From: Cenococcum geophilum 1.58
Lineage: Eukaryota > Ascomycota > Dothideomycetes > Gloniales > Gloniaceae
DNA length: 64,000 nt
Direction: 5' to 3'
Assembly (NCBI GenBank): GCA_001692895.1
Contig: KV748191.1
Span: 2,170,001 to 2,234,000 of the forward strand
Positions 54,980 through 64,000 of the stretch are shown here, piece after piece (positions within the stretch are counted from its first letter, which is position 1; every line of letters starts with the position of its first letter). The translations under genes were made by a program, and so were the position numbers. The notes under the pieces were generated by a model. That model did not search any database. It worked only from the letters and a program-made list of their open reading frames with translations, and was not told the origin of the DNA.

Positions 54980-57900
54980 CGCATACTAAACGACAATCCC
55001 CATACTAATAATACTTCCCTCCCTCCAAAAATATAGCTACGCCTACTTTAAACGACTGGGAAGACTCTTTACTACTAGGGGTAGCTTTGTACGCGAAACT
55101 TATTAATAAAAATTAGGACGAATTTACCTTTAATATAATAACTTGTACCGTAAAATAAGTTAATAGCTTTCTCCTATACTATATTATATTCTACTAAAGT
55201 AGATACTACGCCGATTTATAGCTATAGGAATATTTTAAGGAGGATTTTATAGGATAGACCGCTAATACCTAGGCACTTAGCAATATTAATATTATTTAGG
55301 ATTTTTAAGACTTCCTCTATAGGGATAGGGTATATATTACTAAGAATAGTAACCTAATTACTAGTAATATTTAGGCCGTTATTACTAGTATAGAAGAACT
55401 AGTATAGATAGAAGCTAAGATTATATATTAACTACGGAAACCTAGAACCAACCCATATTTTTTAAAAGGCAACTTTAATTTAGAATAAAAACCCTAGAAC
55501 GCTACCCTTCTACCTAGAAATACTCTCTTACCTAAAGGTACTCTTCCTCTACCTCCGCTACCTCTAGCTCCTCTACTCTAGCTAACTTGTAACCCTTTAC
55601 TATAAGAAGTTACAAATTTAATAAAGGTATATTTAGACGAAGAGAAGAAGTTTAAAGGAGAATTATATAATATACTCAGAGTAAAACTATAGGTCTTTTA
55701 TAACTGTTATAATAAGGTTAGAATTTAATACCACTAGTACTACTACGCTTTCTCTATTATGTTAAAATGATAGGTAGTAATATTCTATTACAACCATATT
55801 ACGGGTAAAAACTATAGCTTTAATATAATGCTTTAGCTTACTAGAGCTTACTTTAAAACTAATAAGAATTGCTAACTTTATATGTCTAAATAGCGGGAAA
55901 CTATATTCTAGAGAGTTATTGCTTCTAACCTAATAAAGACTTATTTAGAGTGCCTTTAACTACTCTTTAATAAACTCTAGAAAATTAAATATAGCTTTAC
56001 TAAAACTTACTAAAATAAGAACAGCCTAAGGGACTAGGTTATTTTAGTATACTATAATATTCCTAAGTGCAACTTGGCGCTATATAAACCTATAAATATA
56101 TTTAAAGGAGTATATACTAAGCCACGCTCTACTATAGGTACTATAATGTAAATATAAGAATCTTAATAGTTTTATACTAAAAACCCTACCTAATTAAGTA
56201 TTCCTAACTAATATAATTATAACTAGACTAATTAAATATATAGTGGCCGTAGTAGGGAATACGGAAGAGGGTACAATTAATATTAACTATAAGGTAATTA
56301 TAAAGGTCCTTATAAAGGTTTATTTCAAAATAATCGCTAAAAAAAAGTGCTATGTTTATAAGAAGATAAATTGCTAGTTAACTAGACACTCCCTTAATAA
56401 GTAAAAAGAGGTATATAATAAGTTCCGTTAAAGTATAAAAAACGTAAAAAATTATAAAGTTACTGTGGCCTACTTTTAAAGCTTTCTAGTTTAATATAAA
56501 GGCATAAAAGATCTTAAGGGTGAAGTTAATAGGTTAAATAGCTCCTTATAAATATGGAAATTAAAGACTACTTCCCTAACTAATACTTTACTAAATATAG
56601 TAAGGTAGATGGCATATAAACTATTACTATTTTTAATAATTAATCTATACTCCATTTTATTATAAAATTAAATATCTTTAATAAGCTAAAGGAGAGTTCT
56701 GTATTTTCCTTTAATAATAGATACTTAGTATACGTCTTTTATAATATTATACCAGATACAGGAGCCGTAGGAGTATTTATAGTAGGAGAATCTTAAGTTC
56801 GAGCTCTTTAGCAGCTTAATAGCTTTATTTAGATTAACTAATTAACGGCAGGCCAATATACGATTCGCTTTAGTAAAGGTACTATAATCTCTCTTAGCAT
56901 AATTAGGGTCTAAACCCCCTTAGGATATATTACTTTCTATATTATTCCTATAAATACTCCATTTCTATTTTATATTAAAGATATAAATAAGTTAGGTATT
57001 AGGCTTAACAACCTTAAAAATATACTTATTTAGGGAGATAATTAGGTGCCCATTATGCGTAAATAGGGTTACCCTTAGTTACTCCTTTAATAACCAGAAA
57101 AGAGCGTTGCTTAAAGCCACTTAACTAAGTTAGAGTTACGCCAACTACACCATTATTTTGGCCACCTATCCGTTTATTAATTACTTAGGGTTCTTTAGTA
57201 AGTAGGCTATAAAGTTAAGGTTAAAGCAATTAAGTATCTTATAAAGTACTATTATTACTACTAAATAAACTAGAAGTCCCCTAGCCAATTTAAGTTCACC
57301 CTTAAGAATAACTATAACTTTAACTTCTATATTATTATTAATATTATATATCTTAACGGCAAGCCAGTGCTCTAAGCTATTAACTTCTTAACCTTTTTCT
57401 AAGCTGCGCGTTTCTTAAAAGATATATTAGCTAAAAACGTATAAAATACCCTTTAGTTATACTAAATTAATATCTATTTAGGACCCCCTAATTAAATTAT
57501 CCATAATATAGAAAAGAACTTCTTATTTATAGAGTTCTAATAATAAATAAAGGTAATAGCAATTAAGGTTAAGGAAGTCCCCGTTAAGGCATATAATAGT
57601 ATTAAAAAAGTAGAGTAATATTACGCGCTATTACGCCACATATATAAGATTATCTCTTTAAAACTAAAGGACGCTAATAAAGAACTTACCTTATAAATAG
57701 CTGTTAAAGCTATTAATAATTCCGCTAGCCTAGATAGACTTATACCTACATTACTAGTCTTTAGCGCCTACCCTTAAATAACTAATAATTCTTTACTATC
57801 TTTCTCTATTATATAATAAGCTAAGGCTATTTATAAGGTAATAAAGGAGGTATAATATCTCTACGCTATACGCTAGGTTAATAACGCACTAGGAATAAGA

Positions 57901-58037
57901 AATAGCCTAAATATATTAACTACGCTTAATCTACTACTCTAGTCTAAAGTACGCGTATAGCGTAAAAAGGGAGGATAGTTAGGCCCACACCAACTTATTA
58001 TAATTAATAGTTAAACTTATACTATATAGATGCCTTA
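54980..58037 (+). pseudogene. Copia-2 gag, protease and integrase
   Basis: Decayed gag region to about 56600. The zinc knuckle K-K-C-Y-V-Y-K-K-I-N-C is at about 56344-56376, followed by R-H-S. The protease active site P-D-T-G-A-V-G-V is at about 56751-56774, with the catalytic Asp intact. The integrase HHCC region starts with L-H-H-Y-F-G-H-L-S-V near 57147-57180, with a Y-Y-Y-Y stretch where C-x-x-C is expected near 57250. It continues into the integrase core until the LINE-3 insertion. Stops are distributed throughout. Confidence 0.85.
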
Positions 58038-58049
58038 TAGACCCACTTA

Positions 58050-58488
58050 CAGCAGCTGGCACAGAGAACTATAATACACTGCTCTCAACACAAAAAGGCC
58101 TTAAGGCGGTCACCCAGTGGCTTATTAGTCAAAATGTGCTAAATTAGTTCCGGGTTACAAGGGAAATGGTAATAGAAGGCAAGGGGGCGAGCAGCAGGTG
58201 CCCCCTAGTAACTCTACAGTAGTAGAGTAATAGTTTGTGATACTAGCGCGTCCGTAGGCTTGTTACGGCAGCAGTGGTTCCCAAGGAGGTCAAACAGTAA
58301 GGTAGTAGAGCACCATAGGCGACTCACAGGCGCTAAGCAGGCGAGTCCCAAAAGGCGGGGAGATGGATCACGGGGTTTTCTCATTTTTTCTTAAATAGAG
58401 TTTTCTCCCCATATGTAAATAAGGAGTAGTCCACGTGGGCCCAACAGGGATCCGAATCGGACGTTAAGCAATGAATTATTATTATTAT
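58050..58488 (+). mobile_element. LINE-3: 439-bp 3' fragment of a Tad-like LINE
   Basis: Nearly the same as 29735-30172, i.e. the last part of ORF2 plus 3' UTR of LINE-1, ending in (ATT)n. TAGACCCACTTA is duplicated on both sides (58038-58049 and 58489-58500). It is a classic 5'-truncated insertion. It is less RIP-mutated than the Copia-2 it sits in and less than LINE-1. Confidence 0.93.
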
Positions 58489-58500
58489 TAGACCCACTTA

Positions 58501-60480
58501 ATTCCATTTAACTGTTATTAAGCCTTACTATAAAGACAATAATTCTAAGCCTTTATAAGATGCCCTAGAAGATACCTTAAAGGAAAATTACAATTAACGT
58601 GCTCTAAAAGGCGACTACGATCCTAATATAATTATAGTAGATACGCTATAACTATAACGCGGTAGAGGTCGCCTAAAGGGATTACAAAATTGCTAATATC
58701 TTATTAATTTTAAAGAACAATTTATTACCGCCATTAAGAATAAAGTTAAGTTATTAATAGCCTTTATAATAGCTAAGGAAAAGGCTAACTTTAAGCTTAT
58801 AAAATAGCTCTAAAAGGAAGGTTATATTATAACCCTAAAAGCTCCTTTCTAAGCATCTAATAAGTAGAAGATTAACGGTCTTATTATAAGAGGAGTCTTT
58901 AAATTTAAGAAGTATAACCCTACTAAGTTTAATAAAGTTCGCATCTTTAAGTTAAGAATAGTTAATAAGATTAAGGGTAAGGCTACTAATACCCTACTTA
59001 AGAAATTAAGGCTTATTATTTAAGGTTATAACAATAATAGTAAGGAAATAATTCTTATATAATCTCCTATAATTTAATAAGCTAGTTAGCGAGTTATTAT
59101 TGCGCTAGCTCCCTTCTTAATAAAGAATAGAATAGCGGTCTATTTATAAGATATTACCTAGGCCTATACCCAATTAGAGACGCACCTTTAGCGCTTAATA
59201 TTAGCACACCTTCTAGAGCAAAGTCGCCATCAATATCCTAAAGATACGATTATAGTTATACTTAAGCCATTATACAAAATCGCAGAGGTAGGAACTTATT
59301 AGTAGGCTACCTATAGCAAGTACTATAAAGAGAAGCTTTTAATGACTATATCTATATTTAATCCCTGCTTCCTTATTATAACTACAGGAACTCTATTTAG
59401 AATTATTAGCATATAAACTAATAATATAATTATCTTAGGAGATAACCAATTCTTAGCTCTTAAAGAAGATAAGCTAGTAAAAATAAATCTTATAGTAAAG
59501 CTAAAGGAAAAGCTTAATTTAATAACACTATTACTTTTTAATAAATGTATCCTCTCCCTAAATAAGGATTCTATTGCTTTACGCCAGAAGGGTTAAGGTA
59601 AGAAGATTAACGTTATTAATATTAATTTTCTAAAGTAAAGATATATAGAGCAACGCGCTTATAGAGCTTATATTACTTTTATCTATTAACCTAAGGCTTT
59701 ATTTAATCTCTCCGTTACTACCTAACACTAAGAACTAACTAAGGATAACATTCTTACCCTAAATAAACGTCTTTCCTAGTAAATAAACTATCTTAATTAG
59801 GGATTACTCTACGTGCCTATTAATCTTCCTACTACTAAGCTCTTTATATTTATTAATAGATTATTTATAAATAATAAAGATTTTAGCTCCTAGTTAGGAT
59901 ATAAAATTATTATTATAAATAAATTTACTAGAGAGAATGACTTTATAATCTATAGCAATCTTATCTATTAGAGCTTAACTAAGAGTAAGCGCATTACCTA
60001 AAGTATTTTAGCGTTAGAGATATATAGAATAGTTAGCAGAGTTAATATAGTAATTGCAATTAGAACTACCCTAAAGATAATTATAGATTAACTCAAACTT
60101 CCTATTATCCCTATAATTGTGTATACTAACTTATATTTCCTCTATAAATATTTAGTTAAGCTCGGTACTATAAAGGAGAAGCGCCTTATAATTAATATTA
60201 TGGCACTTTAGCAATCCTATAAGCGTTAAAAACTCTTTAAGATTTAATAAATTAATAGCTAAGATAACCTGGTAGATACGATAATAAAGGCGAACCTAAA
60301 TAAGGCACTAAAGACGTTTATTAACATAAATACTCTATATATATAAGTTAAAGGTTAGGTTAAAAGGGAGTCCTTAGAAATTTCTTAGTTATATAAGGTC
60401 TTAAGATATCTAGGAACTTTAACTAGTGGTTAAAGTTATCTAATTAGTTAGGTTCTCTTACTAAGATATTTTTAAAGGGG
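58501..60480 (+). pseudogene. Copia-2 reverse transcriptase and RNase H
   Basis: Continuation of Copia-2 pol. Reverse transcriptase at about 58860-59480 includes K-K-Y-N-P-T-K-F, then R-D-I-T-stop-A-Y near 59147, then a I-L-K-P-L-Y segment near 59260 (family: L-x-x-P-L-Y-G). RNase H at about 59800-60240 includes F-I-N-R-S-F-I-N-N-K-D (catalytic D->N; family F-V-D-x-S-F-A). Residue pattern is shared with Copia-1. Stops make it inactive. Confidence 0.87.
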
Positions 60481-60515
60481 GGAGTATAACATTCTACAGA
60501 CCCTGACTTAACCTA

Positions 60516-60560
60516 GCCAATTAGGATTTTCCATCCCTAAAATAGAAAATCACTATTGGC
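60516..60560. repeat. 45-bp hairpin in the Copia-2 3' region
   Basis: GCCAATTAGGATTTTCCAT pairs with ATAGAAAATCACTATTGGC. It corresponds to the hairpin at 31204-31248 of Copia-1, at a similar distance (207 bp) from the 3' LTR. A purine run AAAGGGGGGAGTA lies just upstream at about 60475-60486. Confidence 0.78.
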
Positions 60561-60767
60561 TTACTTACCGCTAGCGCCTTAGCAGCCCTACTAATAAAAT
60601 ACCTACCTATAACTTATAAGCAAAAAAGCACTACGTGCTAAAAGGCAAATTTTGGGATAGCGAGACTTATATTATAATGGTAATAGTAGGTAAAAAGGAT
60701 TAATATTTATTCTGCTAGTTAAGCAGTATATATATATAAATAGCAACCATAAAAGAAGAGTTGCTAG

Positions 60768-60931
60768 TGTTAGGAATAAAGGTAAGCGCTTACTATCTAA
60801 GGTATATTGCCGTTACATACTAGCGTGGCGAGGAGCCTTAAGCTCCTCGCCCTCCCTTATTTTTTATAGAATAATAATCATTATACTATCTACAAACCGT
60901 AGCTACGTAATATCCCCTTATATAACCAACA
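60768..60931 (+). repeat. Copia-2 3' LTR
   Basis: 164 bp, TGTTAGGAATAAAGG to ATAACCAACA. It is 51 bp shorter than the 5' LTR because the TTGCCGTTACGTACAGCAAG-type units are missing. It is preceded by AACCATAAAAGAAGAGTTGC, shared with Copia-1 and probably the polypurine tract region. Confidence 0.9.
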
Positions 60932-60936
60932 ATAAC

Positions 60937-61300
60937 TAAGTAAAAAGTTAGACTGTATTAGATTAGGACCTTTTAAAATTATATAAAGAATTTCACCGGT
61001 TATATTTAAGTTAGACTTACTAGCTAAAATAAAGATCTACTCCATATAGTATATTATAATACTAGAGCTAGTATATAGAAATATTAAGCTACTAATTTAT
61101 AAGGTAGATATATATAGAGGATAAAAGGAAGATAAATAGTAAGTTTTAAGAATTATAAGTTATAAGAATATTAATAATAAAATATAGTATAAGGTTAAGT
61201 AGATAGGCTATAATAAAACTACCTAGAAACTACTATAGAATTTAAAGAACACTATAGAAAAGGTATAGAAGTATTAAAAGAAAACGGGTTAGGTAATATT
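60937..61300 (+). pseudogene. Gypsy-4 pol, C-terminal part
   Basis: Resumes the Gypsy-4 frame after Copia-2 with K-L-D-x-I-R-L-G-P-F-K-I, then a chromodomain-like segment ending W-I-G-Y-N-K-T-T-W near 61195-61225. It aligns with Gypsy-1 19080-19560. Confidence 0.85.
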
Positions 61301-61319
61301 AAAAAAAAGCTAAAGATAA

Positions 61320-62010
61320 AAGAATTAGTTAAGGGCAATAAACAAGCCGGATTATTTAAGGGATCTACCACTAGTATATTAATTATTTCCGCCTCTTCTT
61401 AACTAGAATCCTTTTTAGCCTCTTTAGCCTTAAGTTTATATAGACCTTACTTTACTAAACGTAACTCCTTTAAGCGTACCTTTTTATAGATCTTTATTAG
61501 ATAGCTTAAGTAAGTATAAGTATCTAGTTAAGCTTTTAGAGCCTAAGACGCCTTATTAAAATAATATTAAACCTTAATAAGGGCCTTAGCTAGCTTACTC
61601 TTTAATTTTTTGGCCGCTACTAATATATATAACCCTAAAGTAGATTAGATAAGGAAGTAGACGGTTATAAAGAATAATAAGATGTATATACTTAGCGTTA
61701 AAAATAAATTAAATATTATAAGATAACCGCATATTTGCTTACGTATACTTAATATAGGAAGAAGGTTAGTAACTAAACGAAGCTGTAATTATAATATATA
61801 CTAACTTCTTCTTTATATAATAAGAATAGGACGGTATAACTTTATTAAGGAAAAGAATAAATATTACTAGCTAGTTATAATAATTAAAGGCAGAGGATTT
61901 AATAGGAGGTATTAGAAATAATAAAGGTTATTAAATTAAAGATGGGAATGCTATACCTCTAATAAATAACTTAGAGTTAGGAGATATCTTTAAGGATAAA
62001 GATAAAGAGG
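61320..62010 (-). pseudogene. Antisense reading frame at the 3' end of Gypsy-4
   Basis: Minus-strand counterpart of 52415-53130, 19600-20305 and 48700-49440. It lies between pol and the 3' LTR. The Lys-rich K-x-V-R-L-K-E-L segment is near 61450-61480. Decayed by stops. Confidence 0.6.
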
Positions 62011-62020
62011 AGGGGAATAG

Positions 62021-62437
62021 TGTTATAAACCTTATATTAGCAGTAGTATAACTACTAAGAAAGGACATAAATAGGTTAGTTAAAATAGTATAGGGGGTAC
62101 TAGAACTAATTAAGCTATAGAATAAGGGGTAGCTAAGTTATATAGCTAGTTACGTTATAAGTTCGGAATATAGGAATGTGGGAATATAGATATGCGACGT
62201 ACTAATATACTAACGTACTAATATACTAAACCCTTTACTATAGGGAGGAGTTATATATTTAAAGACACGGTCTCTATAGGTAGTTTCTCTTCTTTATAGT
62301 AAATCTTAGAATATAATTAGAGTTAATCTATTAGGTAACTACTCTACCAGTTATATTAACGTTGTTAACTATTCTATACTTATATACCTAGCCTATTAAC
62401 AAGTCTACTATAATATTTCTTACAAGGCTTTGATATA
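62021..62437 (+). repeat. Gypsy-4 3' LTR
   Basis: 417 bp, TGTTATAAACCTTATATTAG to GGCTTTGATATA. The left half differs from Gypsy-1/Gypsy-3 LTRs but matches 52083-52406. The right half is shared by all. It contains TACTAATATACTAACG repeats near 62200. Confidence 0.88.
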
Positions 62438-62584
62438 CTTAGTTATTTTAAAAGTATACTATAGGGTGCAATACTCTATCCTTATTATATTAAGACAGAA
62501 TGCCTCTAGTAATATAGTTAGATAAATTAGCTTCTATAACACTTATTTGGTTTAAGTTAAAGTATTAAAGTATAGGCGCGGTAG
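62438..62584 (-). pseudogene. Gypsy-2 RNase H fragment
   Basis: Minus strand. It reads T-T-A-P-I-L, then V-I-E-A-N-L-S-N-Y-I-T, then L-H-P-I-V-Y-F, the conserved beginning of Gypsy RNase H (family: T-x-A-P-V-L...E-A-D-x-S-D-Y...L-H-P-V-A-F). The catalytic Asp appears as Asn. It belongs upstream of the integrase fragment at 36963-37824, so the inverted Gypsy pair sits inside Gypsy-2, and about 0.5-0.7 kb of pol between the two parts has been lost. Confidence 0.8.
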
Positions 62585-63545
62585 TGTGACGGCGCTAAGG
62601 CACCGCCCCTATGACGTCTACATGTAGCCTAGTTAGGGGCTTGCTTAGAGACTTGGCTTATATATATAGACCTATTCTTTCCTTAACCTTCTTCTGCTCC
62701 TTAGCTTAGTATCTTTATAATATAGTATTTTATAAGCTTTGGTTTAGAAGTATTTGTATAAGCTATAATATTATACTAAGCTTACCTACCTGGGGGGGAC
62801 TTCATTCGTTTTAAAGCTCCCTCTTTACCTTGCCTGGGAAGGCCTAGATAATCTCCTACCCCTATCCTATATATTCTCGCAAAGAATACACGTTAAACAC
62901 CCCCAGCTACGCATTGTTAACGCGTTAAGTCGCTATTATTAAACTAGGAGCTAGTATTTAAGCAGCTAAAAGGTCTTCTATGGTTACAATTAAATGCTAA
63001 CTTTAATAGCTAAGGATATAATGGCTTACAGTCTACTACTACCCTACTAGATTAAGCGCAGCTCTTTAAAACCCCTAACCTTTTTAACTAATACAAAGTT
63101 ATATAAGCTGTAGAGACAACCCCGGTTAAGACTTAGCCTAGGGCTATAAGAAATAAAAAGTAATCCTATTACTAAGCCTAAAACTAATTCTACGGTATTG
63201 GCTAAGATAAGCTAAGATATAACCTACGCTGTGCTATTAGGCGGTAGGTATATATTATCCGCGAAGTCCTCTAGTATATATTAGGTTTGGGCCAATAACT
63301 AAAATAAGCTAACTTATAACCCAGGCCGCTATATAGGCGGTAGGTGCGTAGGTATCGCAAGTCCTCTAGAATAAATCCTACCCATTATCCTCTGGCTACT
63401 ACGCTGCGATAACTACCCTAATTAATACTAAGCTGTATAAAGAGAGACGAAATTAATTAGGAAGAACCTAATGCTTATACTATACTGCTACCCTAAACCC
63501 TAATCCTAATAAGTTACCGCGCTAATACGCCCACAAACCACCACT
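62585..63545. other. Possible LTR element, not defined
   Basis: Gypsy-2 sequence stops at 62584, where TGTGACGGCGCTAAGGCACC begins. A TATATATATA box at about 62660-62670 and CT-rich sequence after it look like an LTR promoter. No end, second copy or duplication was found. Further right, two diverged copies of a block containing TAGGCGGTAGGT and AAGTCCTCTAGTAT/AAGTCCTCTAGAAT lie near 63237-63275 and 63325-63371. No family assigned. Confidence 0.35.
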
Positions 63546-63668
63546 AAACATGCGGATCGTTGGTACCCCCCAACGAAAATTTTAACCCGAGTTTATAATT
63601 AACAAGCCGATTAATTAACCCAAAACTTTAATTTAGAGCCGTATTGTATAGAGCTTAATTAACATATA
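63546..63668. repeat. Dispersed repeat, copy B
   Basis: Second copy of the repeat at 2733-2855, same orientation, starting AAACATGCGGATCGTTGG. It contains GTTGGTACCCCCCAAC, which can form a small hairpin. Here it is followed by the reversed AGCTCT-rich element rather than by the sequence found after copy A. Confidence 0.75.
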
Positions 63669-64000
63669 CTAGTAGGTATGGATTTATTTCGTAAATCCTA
63701 TACCTCCGTCGTGCTTTATAGTAGGGGATAAGCTTTAGGCAGAGCCTTGTGTAGAGCTTTAATAGAGCCTTATGTAGAGCTTTGGTAGAGCCTTATGCGG
63801 ATCTTTATGCGGGTCTTTATGCAGAGCCTTACGCAGAGCTATATGCAGCTATTTATTCTGGCGATTAATTGCAGAGATATTTGTAGGGACGACTGTATAG
63901 GCAATTATATAGATATTTAATTAATTATTTGTACGGGCGTTCATATAGGCAATTAATTAATTAATTAATTATATAGACGTTTATAGAGCTGTGCGTAAAG
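63669..64000. mobile_element. Partial second copy of the AGCTCT-rich hAT-like element (reversed)
   Basis: Reverse complement of the interior of 377-2211: GGATTTATTTCGTAAATCC corresponds to the hairpin at about 1941-1961, GGGGATAAGCTTTAGGCAGA to about 1790-1810, then TAGAGCCTTATG-type repeats and finally the AATTAATTAATTA block near 1610-1630. It lacks the fold-back block at 1827-1910 and runs off the window end. Confidence 0.75.

Larger units (their letters stand above)
54462..60931 (+). mobile_element. Complete Ty1/Copia retrotransposon (Copia-2)
   Basis: Flanked by ATAAC (54457-54461 and 60932-60936). LTRs are at 54462-54676 and 60768-60931. Coding is on plus: gag, protease, integrase, reverse transcriptase, RNase H. 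It contains a LINE-3 insertion. Same family as Copia-1. It interrupts Gypsy-4. Confidence 0.95.

Noticed and set aside
62585-62988. A complete 404-bp LTR starting TGTGAC and ending GGTTACA
   Set aside because: The flanking pentamers do not match (GGTAG versus ATTAA) and no second copy exists in the window, so the end cannot be supported.
63490-63515. CCCTAAACCCTAATCCTAAT, resembling telomeric repeat
   Set aside because: Only two imperfect units in a short stretch, without an array or end structure; chance similarity in AT-rich DNA.

Overview
This window looks like the repeat compartment of a filamentous ascomycete (Pezizomycotina) genome. It is very AT- and TpA-rich. Almost every recognisable coding region is a transposable element, and nearly all carry dozens of in-frame TAG/TAA stops where CAG/CAA would be expected, plus Cys->Tyr, His->Tyr and Asp->Asn changes. 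That one-way C->T (CpA->TpA) decay on both strands is the signature of repeat-induced point mutation (RIP). I see no intact cellular gene and no rRNA, tRNA or CRISPR array. The species cannot be named from this.

Layout. 1-3.5 kb: a non-autonomous hAT-like element packed with AGCTCT-type repeats, then a small less-mutated island holding a broken gene for a short, probably secreted protein, then a dispersed repeat that recurs at the far end of the window. 3.5-23.4 kb: a giant palindrome made of two tail-to-tail copies of a Helitron (Rep domain recognisable, helicase part absent), with its centre near 10.78 kb. Later insertions hit each arm. The left arm carries a composite 3-kb insert (MITE, solo LTR, minisatellite, 1-kb tetranucleotide array) and a 368-bp element. 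The right arm carries a complete Ty3/Gypsy element (Gypsy-1), a 183-bp solo LTR and a 564-bp mini-LTR element. 23.4-26.7 kb: another solo LTR, a hAT transposase pseudogene and the gag of a Copia-type element.

26.7-62.6 kb is a deep nest built into a minus-strand Gypsy element (Gypsy-2). Gypsy-2 is interrupted by a truncated LINE (LINE-1), by a Copia element (Copia-1) and by an inverted pair of Gypsy fragments. The left LTR of that pair was hit by a full-length LINE (LINE-2), which itself was hit by Gypsy-3. The right half of the pair was hit by Copia-2, which itself holds a short LINE copy (LINE-3). 62.6-64 kb: a possible LTR element, the second copy of the dispersed repeat, and the start of a second copy of the AGCTCT-rich element.

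Most insertion boundaries were fixed by target-site duplications read directly from the sequence (4-6 bp for LTR elements, 8 bp for the hAT-like element, TA for a mariner-like MITE, 12-16 bp for LINEs), so the order of insertion can be reconstructed. Two further observations stand out. A decayed antisense reading frame sits between the pol gene and the 3' LTR of every Gypsy copy of this family. Several short elements show little RIP although they sit inside heavily mutated DNA.
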